DNA of 53,778 bases, taken from NCBI RefSeq assembly GCF_001949145.1, contig NW_019091405.1, positions 578,051 through 631,828 of the forward strand, given 5' to 3'. The DNA is from Acanthaster planci. Taxonomy: Eukaryota > Echinodermata > Asteroidea > Valvatida > Acanthasteridae. The stretch's first letter is position 1. Each line of letters begins with the position of its first letter. A program made the position numbers and the translations under genes. Shown here piece by piece: positions 44,901 through 53,778 of the stretch. The notes beneath the pieces are model-generated. The model did no database searches, had not been told where the DNA came from, and saw only the letters and a program-made list of their open reading frames with translations.

Positions 44901-47900
44901 GTATTTTTAACACCTGCAATTGTGGACCCTCCAGTTCTTCTGTTCCTCATCCCTCGCACCGTTCGTGAAACCTCTCAACATTTTGCTTTGTAGGACGTAC
45001 ATGCAGTCAGTCGTGGACCCTAAGTGCCCTCTTTTGTTTAGGGTCCACGAGTTGATTGTGATATACACACACGCAAAACTCTAAATCAAAGACGGTCAAC
45101 GGCCAGGCCGATTGAAGTAAACACAGTATGAAAGTTAATTTAGCCGGTATAATTTAAAATAAAAACAACTTTATTGACTTGATTATTTCACGTTTTCCCT
45201 TATGTTCTTTCCTTCCCAAACTCACAAATGCTCAGGCGCACAGCATGAGGTAGTTTTAGAACTGATACCATGTAAATCACTGCCGAACGCACTGGACCTT
45301 CCGGGTTGAACCCGAATTACGAAACAGTTTTTAACATTTCCAACCACAAATCTTGCGACGACTTCCAGCACATCCATAACGGGCAGAATACCACTTCGAA
45401 TCCTCAGTCAAGTTCAGAAATAGTAACATAACCTGCACACCAAACTACTCGTCATATTTCGACCATTCGTTCAAAATTTTAAATTTCAAACACAGTGACA
45501 TTGAACGCCTGGTGCGGCCTATGCCGAAGGCAAAATTTGCAATCGTGCCTCACCCGTGAGTGATAATTGACGCGAATAATTCTCAGCACACGAATTCGGT
45601 GTAAGCTGGCACGAACTGTACAAGTGGGACCATTCGGAATGCATTTGACAAATGGCGAAACCTTGACTGTGTTTGTTTCTTAAAGAGCCACAGTGAAAAA
45701 AAAAGCAGCAGCAAATCTGAAAGGACAGACCAACCGTAATTAAAGTGTAGCTCAACCGGAACGTCTGTCCAACCTTTTGTTTTCGTATCTCGTTCAGACC
45801 CATTTACCCATTTTGCTTCGTGCGTGACGGATATTGCCTAATGTGTGGAAACACCCCATACGAGCAAGCTGACGCTGCACCAAAAGTGCAGTTACAGTCG
45901 ATATTTATCGCTCTTAACTAAAGTACAATGGCCCAGGGAGGGACAATTTTCCATGTATGTTGGCTGTCTAAAATTCCAAGACAATCGTGGACGTCAGGCC
46001 ACGTGTTTACTACACAGTGAGTATTGCCCCCAGCTATGGCGGAAACGTATTGGCAGCCATCGCAAAAAAACGTTAAAAATTCATACCATTGCTGGGGGCT
46101 TTATTGATGCTTGCTGATCGCCTTACGGCTGAGTACATCACAGAGAACATGTAAACAGCGTTAAAAGCTCAAAAGTGAGCAGTGCGTCAGAAATCATCCC
46201 AGCAAACATGAGTGTACTGGTTCTATGCTAGTCTTGGTTCCAAGACCTTCTAGTAGTTATTCCGCGACACGAACCACACACGTACACTGTTGGAGGGCGC
46301 TATCACCACAGGTGATAGCGCCAGGCACAGGTGAGTGAGGTGACAGCGCCCCAGTACATACACGTATGTACATGTACAGTACGTGGGGTGGTTCGCAGTG
46401 TCATGGAACAACTGGAAGGTCTTGGAACAAAGACTAGGTCTATAATTCGGCTTATCAGCTTGTCCTGGCAGTAAGATTTCACGGCACAAAACTAAGGGTG
46501 GATCCAGAACAAAATTTAACTCTAAAAAACAAAAAACGGGTTATTTTTGCCCATCTCACAGCCGGGGGGGGGAATCCGCCCCTCCAAAACTCAGCTGTGC
46601 CTGGCTCATTTTTTTTTAAAACTTGGCATGCATGTAAAATATTCCTTATGATTACAAATATATCGGACGTAGTTTTGTTATAGTGCGTGCCAGCCTGTGT
46701 GCATTTAGCACGGCAGTGGAAAAGTGTATTTTTTTTTTGGCTGACCCGTCTTGGAAAAATGCTTGCTGCGCAAGAACGGTATATCCGATTTTTACAAGTT
46801 TGGTGTCAGAATTTACCGCAACGAGTTACTCTAAATACCCCTAAAGGCTCAACTCCTGGAAAAAAATGCGCTGCGGCGATATTGGGAAAAATGTTGAGGG
46901 GGCGGGCGGATTCCGCCCCCGGCCCTTTTGAGATTAAGCGGGAGGCACTTTGTCCGGCCAAAGTTTTGAATGTCTTCACGTAAACTTCCAAACCTTTTCC
47001 AAGGGCGGGGGGGGGGCGAACTTTGAGGGCATCTCATACCCTTGTGGAAGAAAGAGAAATGAAAATGTAAAATCACCTTTCATTAATTTGAAGATGTACA
47101 ATATCGTGTAGAAGAAGGCCAATGTTGGCATGACCGCGGCAAACCGATTTCATGCTGTTAAAAAGGCCCAGTGAAGCTCTTCATCAGGTTCAGTTGCTGC
47201 ATAATAAAGCACAAAATTCGGATGCTCGTAAATCACAATATAACCTTAATGTGTTCCAACTGTCGTAGAATTAAAAAAAAATGATACCTTTACATTAATG
47301 ATCGCGTATTAAATTCAACTTGTAATCCTGTCATGGTCTCTTCCCATCTCACTCAATTGATTCACGATTAAAATGACCCAACGTGGTGGCGGGATCGCTG
47401 TTGTAGCTGTTTTCCTTTCATTATCTCCAAGGTTTCTCCAGTGAAAGTCATGTAATCTGGTGCATCTTGAGCCCGAATGCAATTACGACCTTCGCTTTCT
47501 ATTTAGTGAACGTTTCATTGATTACTGTTAAAGGAAGCCGTCGATTAAGGGGCGTCTATATGCCGCTGTCGCCGCTTGATTGGTCCCAACCCCAGGATTG
47601 TGCCTCGTTTGCAGAAAATGCTTCAGCAAAGAAAAAAAAAATTAGCAGTGCGCTTGCGAAGCCACACTTGCCTGAAAGCGGTGAGGCCATTGCTTCATGG
47701 GGGGGGGTGTCCAAAAATTGGTTTGGGGATCGTGCGGGGGATTTCCATTTGATTCTTATGAGGTTTCAAGTTGGAAATGGAAGAGGGGACATTGCATGCA
47801 AGCGGGAAACGATGTCACATGCATATACTGGAGGAAAACAACACATGTCTAACAGCCTTTAAAATTTTGAGGGAGGTGTGAAATAATATTTGTTATACAG

Positions 47901-50900
47901 TGAAAACGTCTTTGGGACATGTTGGTTGAGAACATCATGAACACCGTCCGGATAAAAGACGATTGAGTCGGATCAAGGGACCTTTACTTATGAAGCATAC
48001 ATGATTAGACTGCTAAAAAACATTAAAAACTAAAATATTGGTGGATTAATAATAGCATCAATAATTCGCTGACCCCACGCCGTAAAGGGCTTCGCGCTGC
48101 GCGCTCGCAGACCTTTTGCCATTGCTACTTTAGTTCACGCCCCCCCCCCCTTGGAAAATCCAGGATCACACCCCCCGGAAAACTCTGGATCCGCCCCTGG
48201 TAAGGTACAAAGAACCCATTCCTCAAAACCAATTGATTATTTCTGCAGGTTTACAAATTCAACTCGGAAGCGTAAACGTCAGTTTGACCCCTGATGGATC
48301 CTGCTGCGGACCCTCAGCCCATCGATTCAACCGGCATTGTAAATGCGATCCCTTCTGCTCCGTTTATGGCGACTGCTGCCTGGATTATGCGCTCTTCTTT
48401 TACATCGACGACGAGACGCGGGCGACGGTGTCTGAAGCTGGGTCAAACTGCAGCGAAAGTTCGGCATCAGGAAACTGGACGTCACCGAGTGAGGGCGGTG
48501 CGGCAGGGAAGCTGTGCACCGTGTGGGAGTCGGACGAAGCGGGGGTCGTTGACGAGGCCGTGCGAGAGTACATCTGCCTACTGAGGGCGCTCTGGAGACC
48601 AGTAATACTCCGGCGCAGCACAAACCGGCGCTTCGTCCCGGCGCCGGCCATTGTAAGTCTAAGACACAAGAGAGTGTTACTTTTGGATGACTGTGGGCAG
48701 GATGCTTCGTTGAGGGACACCGAGGCCTGCAAAATGAACCGCTCACTTGGGAGCATCCAAAACCTTCATGACGTCATATCACTCCTCCCAGTGACGGCCA
48801 GAGATGGTTTGCACTATAAGAACATACACTGCGCTAGTTGTCATGGTTACGACTCCCGAGATGCCACCTTCTGGTCTTTGGACCTATTGTGCCATCCTCC
48901 CGACCTTAATGTCACCGCCCTCTTTGTCAAGAACATCTCACGGGTGGCCGCCAACTGTTTGATTTCGCACCTTACTAAACCGAGAGAGATCCCGTGGACG
49001 ACTGCAGAAACCCGCCCCGAACCGACCCGAGGATTTGAATGCGAGAAATCGCCCGAGAACGCTGACAATGCGGCCGCATGCCACGCCTACTCCTTGCCCT
49101 CCAACAACTACCCGAACCCTCACTGTGAAATATGCATCAGCACCAACCGCACCACGGGTAATGACAGCAGTGTCAGTGATGGACCCGAATGTAATAATTG
49201 GCTGTGTCAGGGCGGCCAACCAATCAGTGCGCTGTTCGACTTCTCTCCCGCGACGGGTTCAAGCCTGTCCATGCGCGGGAAGGAGACGGCGTTCATTGTG
49301 CCCGACTGCGACCGCGGCTACGCCTTCGACATTTCCACGGGGAGGTGCCGTGCCTTCCACTGCCCGTCCGGACAAACCCTTGCTGACGACGGCAAGACGT
49401 GTGCATCGCTTGGCAACCAGACCGACCAGTGCACGACCAGGACAGAAATCATGGGCGATGCTGGCTTCTTCGCCTGGAATTTCTCTGTCGAAAGTGATGT
49501 TTCTCCACATAATGCCAGCTGGAGAGAAATCGTGAACCACTTTCAACAGATGTTTGCTGGACAGGTCCAAGAATGGGGCCTGGAGGTCAACTCTTTAGGT
49601 CAATCAAGTGGTTATAATCATTGCTCCTCTTTGACACCTTACGCATACACCTTCACTTTCACAGGTCACCAAGCTAACACAACCGTAACCTCGTTCTCTA
49701 AGGCCACCTCAGAAGCTGTCAAAACTCGGTGCTGGAAGTTCGCAAACGTGACAGTCGCCATCTTGGAGTTGACAGTCAGGAATTTTGAATGGGAGCCCCT
49801 GACCAACGAATGTGCCATAAGGGGACGAGAAATTGAAGAGCACACCCCTGGAGAGACTGCCGAGTTGAGTGTTGACGGCGTCCCTTACGTTCGCATCACG
49901 GCAGATGACAACCAGACAGTGGCCTGTCCATCACTCGACACCTTTCAAGAACTTGTCCTGATATATGGGAGAGAATTCCCGACGGAACCGTCCGTTTTCT
50001 CGTGCAGAGCCAAACTTTATTGTCCCATCACCGTGCTGAATTCAAGCGAGCTCATTTGGCTCACCGACAACGGCACGAAGTTCGCCACACACGTGGCCAG
50101 CGGCCGTAATTTTTCTGCCGACAATTTCATTGAGATGACCGGCAGTGACATAGCCGTTTGCCGGCCTCCGCTGGTGACGAATGCCCCTGTCGGCCAAGCC
50201 CCAGTCCCCTCCACCGAGACGGTATTCTCCATTGTTGGAATCATGGTGTCGCAGGTTTTTCTGCTGCTCTCTCTCCTGAACTACTACATGTTCCCCGAAC
50301 TCAGAAAGCTTCCTGGCAAAAATATGATCAGTTTCATCGTGGCCCTGTTCTCGTTGCAGCTGGCGTACCTGATTGGCCTAGGCTCACCGCTCTCCAAATA
50401 CACTCTGACAACCAAAGCTTCCTGCCTCGCTTTCGCTGTCCTCACACATTACTTGTTACTGACAGTGTTCTTCTGGAGCAACGTCATCTCGCTGCATTTC
50501 GTGCGCACCTTCGGCGGCCGGCTTCGTCCCAGGTCCACCCGGTCAAGGCACGAACGCCGCGTCTTCCTGCTGTACTCTCTGTACGGCTGGGGCGCCCCCG
50601 CCGCTCTGGTTGGGACGGCCTGTGCCGTGCATTTCACGTCCGACGCCGGCGGTCCGCGGGATGGGGTCTTCGCGGCCGATTTGTGCCTGATCCCGGGCGG
50701 GATACTGTACTTCTTTGCCATTCCGTCCTCGGTCCTGCTGTGTCTCAACGTGGTGTTCTTTGTCGGCACTGTGGTTGGGATCAGGAGAACCAGGCGAGCA
50801 GCCAGCTTTGCGAGGAAGGAGAGGACAAGGCTGGAAACGATCAAGATGGACTTCAATCTTTGCCTCAAGGTACTGTATGAATGAATCAAGAGGATATTAC

Positions 50901-52871
50901 TTTAGTACCGGACTGAAATAATATCAAAGTAATACCAGGTTCTGTAAATAAATTCTGAGTGTAAATAATGGTGATGCTAAAAGAAGATCAGGCGAAAAAC
51001 CCAAAGGAACCGAAGGGAAGAATTTGCCTCTTTGACAATTTGTTACAATATCGTCTCAATAAAGTTTTTCACAACGAGCTTTCATAAGTTTAAAAGCAAT
51101 GTTTTGCAGTTGGCGCCAATTTGCGTTTACATCGGATGTAAATTTCTGTTGACATCATGCCCATTTCCTGTGACAGGTGGACCCCAAAAATTATTTTCCT
51201 ATTGAATAAACTACCATGATAACAAAACCGTATATCATACTGTATTGGATGGAATTGAAACTTAACAGATGTTATTGCGGGTTTCTGTTAATGGTGCTTT
51301 CAGCTACTCAAGCTACTTGCGCCAATAACTATACATTTATTCATAACCATTACTCATAAGCATCACGTACTACGGAGTTAGGAAGAAGGGCCAGTTTTAG
51401 AGGCAGGACGAAACTGGAGTAGACCTACCCGGAGAAAACCTGCGAGAGCGAGTATGCACTGGAAACCAAATGCACTACAGCCTGGGCCAAGCCGGGACTC
51501 GAACCCGGGCCTCATTGGTGTAAAACGACGAAAGAACCGCTACGCTAACCGGCTCCCCCGCTTTACAGATGCACCCATGGCGAACGCTTTTGTAAATTTA
51601 CGTTTTCAAAAGATCGACTGCGTAACAGCGGAGGCTGTGGGGCTGCATATTCTGCCACTCGGCTGTGAGACAAACCTTAAAAACTCAGTTTGAAAAATTC
51701 TCTTAAGGGCATGCGTGTATTTCGAAAAGGTTGGAATTCAACCCAATTCCTTTAATACGTGCGCACAAATTTGAGCCGTTTCTCTTCAGTTCAATTTGAA
51801 CCTCGAAGAGGGTCAAATCTATTGCAGACTGAAATCCTCCGTAAAAATACAATTCCATGACAGATACTTTTTTCGGGGAAAAGGGTTTACCCCCAAGTCG
51901 TTTAACTACATAAAACATCGTTTCATAACTTATGGAATAAAAACAAAATACCTGAGCCAGAACGTTAGATTCGAAACGCAAGTTTTGGAGTGGGTAAATT
52001 TTGTAAAAATAATTGGGCACGGTGGAATGCCCAATTGACTTTGTTCTTGGTTGCAGTTCCTCAAAAATACTCCTAGCGGAGTTTTTACTGGAGGTGGTGA
52101 GGGTAGATTTCCGATGACTTTTTTGAAACAGAGCCGTCATAAATTTAACTGCGCCTGTTTGTGTAACTAGAGTAGGGTAGACTATTCCATGCTTTAATTG
52201 TACAGGAAAAGAATGAATTTTTGTCCACTTCTGAGTTTGTGATTGGCACAGTCATAAACTGAGTTGAGTGACCTAGTCTGCTCCTAGTGGGTTTTGGCTG
52301 GGTGTGGGCCTGATAATCTATGTTGGGATTTCCATGTAGCATTTTGTAGAAGCAAGTCAACGTGTGCTTCATGTCTGTCCAGGAGGACATTCAAATGAAC
52401 TCAGGAGTTTGGTCACACTCACTTCCTTTTTGTAGGTGTTGGTCACACTTTCATAGTTTCCTTCCACTGCAGGTCTCCGTAGCCACTGGCATGTTATGGC
52501 TCGTACTGTTCATTCTGGGTAGCGTAAAGGTTGAAGGTATGTCCTACCTGTTAACCCTCGACTTCACTCTGCAAGGCCCCCTTGTGTTCTTCGCCTTCGC
52601 CTTCACCGGGAGAGTACGCGGACTGTGGAGGAAGAAACTGTGCGCGAGCGCCGCCAAGGAATCGCAGCGGGCCAGCCAAGACCGCACCTGCGGCTCCGGG
52701 GGCACGAGGAGTACGACAGACGGACTGATGGGGGGAGACACCGTGGACGAAATCCATATCGTGAAGTTGCAACCTGTCCATAGTGATGAGAGTACATTCA
52801 TCAACCCTCTGTACGGTATGATAGACACCAAAGCTCAAATTCATGACTCCAACGGCAAAATGAACCTGTAG
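41934..52871 (+). CDS. Somatomedin-B / Methuselah-like (adhesion-type) GPCR, complete, 3 exons, 1025 aa
   Basis: Predicted plasma-membrane receptor; ligand unknown. Exons: 41934-41991, 48249-50869, 52473-52871 (3078 nt, all in frame, GT..AG). Exon 1 is a signal peptide (MELRATFLVVLCMLSARVRG) split by a phase-1 intron of 6.3 kb. A somatomedin-B-like domain follows at about residues 38-66 (CC.. HCKCDPFCSVYGDCCLDY). The ectodomain of about 600 residues has many Cys and N-glycosylation sequons, including the Cys-rich VPDCDRGYAFDISTGRCRAF near 370-390. The 7TM core starts near 679: TM1 679-701, TM2 711-730, TM3 745-769 (with C745) and TM4 with the GWGAP motif at 799-803, typical of class B2 receptors. 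TM6 and TM7 are in exon 3 (ATGMLWLVLFILGSV, GPLVFFAFAFTGRVR), then a tail of about 90 residues. I see no GAIN/GPS cleavage motif, as in Methuselah-like receptors. Almost the whole ectodomain plus TM1-5 sits in one exon, suggesting a retrocopy-like past or intron loss. Confidence 0.93.
43105..43195 (+). repeat. tRNA-derived SINE head (Leu-like) in receptor intron 1
   Basis: The stretch has an A-box-like TGGCCTTGTGGTTAAGC and, about 50 bases later, a perfect B box GGTTCGAATCC within GTGGGTTCGAATCCCGGGCG. The start GTCAGCAT..ATGGCC and the long variable region resemble leucine tRNA. The two acceptor-stem ends do not pair, so it is a pseudo-tRNA or SINE rather than a working tRNA gene. A second B-box-like CGCTCGAATCC occurs near 43412, within an unassigned moderately GC-rich segment to about 43570. 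Confidence 0.65.
45011..45050. repeat. Perfect 13-bp hairpin in receptor intron 1
   Basis: TCGTGGACCCTAA (45011-45023) is the exact reverse complement of TTAGGGTCCACGA (45038-45050), with a 14-base loop. There is no coding context. It is similar in scale to the hairpins at 31523 and 39075, which also contain GTCCAC/GTGGAC. Confidence 0.55.
46228..46437. mobile_element. 210-bp foldback element (MITE) in receptor intron 1
   Basis: CTAGTCTTGGTTCCAAGACC (from 46228) and about 40 further bases pair with the right end, whose reverse complement begins CTAGTCTTTGTTCCAAGACC, giving imperfect arms of roughly 60 bp. At its centre GGCGCTATCACC (46296-46307) and GGTGATAGCGCC (46311-46322) form a second, perfect 12-bp hairpin. 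There is no ORF. This is a typical palindromic MITE; the superfamily is unclear. Confidence 0.75.
46494..48201. mobile_element. Degenerate element region with GGATCCAGA-type ends; includes dispersed repeat copy B
   Basis: The left side starts AAGGGTGGATCCAGAAC (46494) and the right side ends CTCTGGATCCGCCCCTGG (48183-48200), so the ends are inverted relatives (reverse complement of the right: CCAGGGGCGGATCCAGAG). CAGGGGCGGATC-type termini are common in hAT-like elements. Inside, 46497-46970 aligns with the repeat at 12531-12960. The intervening ORF at 47467-47862 has no recognisable domain. Whether this is one 1.7-kb element or two separate insertions is not settled. The right end lies 47 bases before receptor exon 2. 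Confidence 0.45.
50870..52472 (+). other. Receptor intron 2
   Basis: Bounded by the donor AAG|GTACTG and the acceptor CACTGCAG|GTCTCC. Apart from the SINE described separately it is A/T-rich, and no additional exon is needed since the frame continues in phase 0 from TM5 to TM6. Confidence 0.85.
51366..51562 (-). repeat. tRNA-derived SINE in receptor intron 2
   Basis: On the minus strand, from 51562 down: GGGGGAGCCGGTTAGCGTAGCGG (A-box-like TTAGCGTAGCGG) and then a perfect B box in CCGGGTTCGAGTCCCGG near 51490-51506. A non-tRNA body follows that contains GCAGGTTTTCTCCGGGTAGG, a motif often seen in SINE and LINE tails. The body ends near 51366 without a clear poly(A). Confidence 0.7.
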
Positions 52872-53778
52872 ATAAGTGATGCAGTTTGTAGTTCGTAGAA
52901 GGCTTTTTCTCATGTGCGTACTGTAACGTTGGTGTCTACTGGATGCTTGTCCTCCTTGGTGACCAACAAAGTCAACGGAACAACACTGGCTTTCCAAATC
53001 AAAAACAACTTAGGGGTTTTTATCTATTGATAAAACTTTCACGGCAAACCTCTAAGTCAACTACTGAGTTGAGGTACAGTGGACTTACAAATAAACGTAC
53101 AAGAACGCAATTTACTTTACAAAACTGTAACAACTTTTACCTTGCCCTGGAACCTTGCCAAAACTTCCGGCGTAACTCAACAAAAGAGCTCAATAAAATT
53201 GTAGAAAGGTTTGCATGGCTGCCATCTTGTAACCCAGTGCTTTTGTTCTGCATGATATGCACAAAAGGGGTTTTCATATGGAACAAGAGAATTGCCCCGC
53301 ATGATGGCTACCACGCAAAGCCTAGCTACCGCCAGTTGCCTGCATGTGCTCTAGTACATCGCGCACACAAATATCAAAATAACAAACCAAGCACTAGCAT
53401 GCATGGTTACAAAACTTTCTTATTTTCAAAGAGAGACACTAGGACTTGACTAATTTGACTGAAATTCATTCTAAAGGTAGATTTTCAATAGTTGGTTTCT
53501 CTTGATCTTGGAACCAGAGTGTGGAAAATTGTAGTTGTTCATATTGCCGTTGGACGATGCTTTGGCTTGTTTGAGCTTGTCGCCTCATTAAAAAAAAAGA
53601 CAATGGTCACAAGAGGGCGCTCTGCAGTCTAACCGTTAAACCCGTACACTTTATTATAAACCCATAGGGGTGCAGTGTCCCAATTCAAGGAAAATTCTCC
53701 GCCTAGCCGAGGCGCACAAAAAGTACCCCCCAGAGATTGTTTCGAAAAGAGGGGTCTGTTTGGGCCAAGAAATGGTGG
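52872..53778 (+). other. Receptor 3' UTR and downstream sequence
   Basis: AATAAA signals occur near 53092 and 53191, about 220 and 320 bases after the stop. The 168-codon ORF at 52943-53449 overlaps both, has no recognisable domain and is probably chance. No further gene is visible to the end of the window. Confidence 0.45.

Noticed and set aside
47467-47862. 131-codon ORF as a transposase remnant
   Set aside because: It has no recognisable catalytic or DNA-binding motif and lies in degenerate repeat sequence.
50158-50880. 240-codon plus-strand ORF in another frame
   Set aside because: It is the out-of-frame shadow of the receptor 7TM exon, whose correct frame has clear TM helices and the GWGAP motif.
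52943-53449. 168-codon ORF after the receptor gene
   Set aside because: It has no recognisable domain, overlaps two AATAAA signals and lies directly in the receptor 3' UTR; its composition looks like translated non-coding DNA.
1-53778. Prokaryotic systems, CRISPR arrays, operons or viral genes
   Set aside because: All supported genes are spliced animal genes; no regularly spaced repeat-spacer array or viral protein signature was seen.

Overview
The window is nuclear DNA from an invertebrate animal. Its genes are split by many introns of 0.4 to 6 kb with GT..AG borders, and the rest is rich in tRNA-derived SINEs, short foldback (MITE-like) elements and the palindrome TACATGTA. The TTC8 protein is very close to vertebrate TTC8, the P450 is of a vertebrate CYP2U1 type, and one receptor joins a somatomedin-B domain to a Methuselah-like 7TM core. 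Together with the repeat style, these suggest a marine invertebrate deuterostome such as an echinoderm or hemichordate, with an amphioxus less likely. This placement is inference; the sequence does not name the species.

Layout: (1) 1-6630 has no recognisable coding sequence and is probably an intron of the gene starting next. (2) 6631-6899, minus strand: first coding exon of an unrecognised acidic, coiled-coil-like protein; its 5' UTR and promoter may lie near 8.6-8.9 kb. (3) 8900-11916: intergenic, with an 868-bp hAT-like non-autonomous element made of GACTCGAGTC-type repeats. (4) 11917-22405, minus strand: a complete six-exon microsomal cytochrome P450 of clan 2 (529 aa, all signature motifs present). 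(5) 22406-29405: a 7-kb intergenic region between two divergent genes, holding a minisatellite, two foldback elements, a dispersed repeat and a duplicated CCAAT-rich segment. (6) 29406-38963, plus strand: a complete eleven-exon TTC8/BBS8 gene (500 aa), a BBSome subunit used in ciliary trafficking, with its 3' UTR to about 40.2 kb. (7) 41934-52871, plus strand: a complete three-exon receptor gene (1025 aa) with signal peptide, somatomedin-B domain, large Cys-rich ectodomain and Methuselah/adhesion-like 7TM. (8) 52872-53778: its 3' UTR and downstream sequence.

The three complete gene models were built by hand from splice sites. Every junction keeps frame and each total length is a multiple of three. 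The genes do not form a pathway; this is an ordinary metazoan neighbourhood. I found no clear new 'system'. The points most worth a second look are the SMB-Methuselah receptor, the duplicated CCAAT block upstream of TTC8, the unknown coiled-coil gene, the family of short foldback elements and the uneven spread of TACATGTA and TGACGTCA palindromes.
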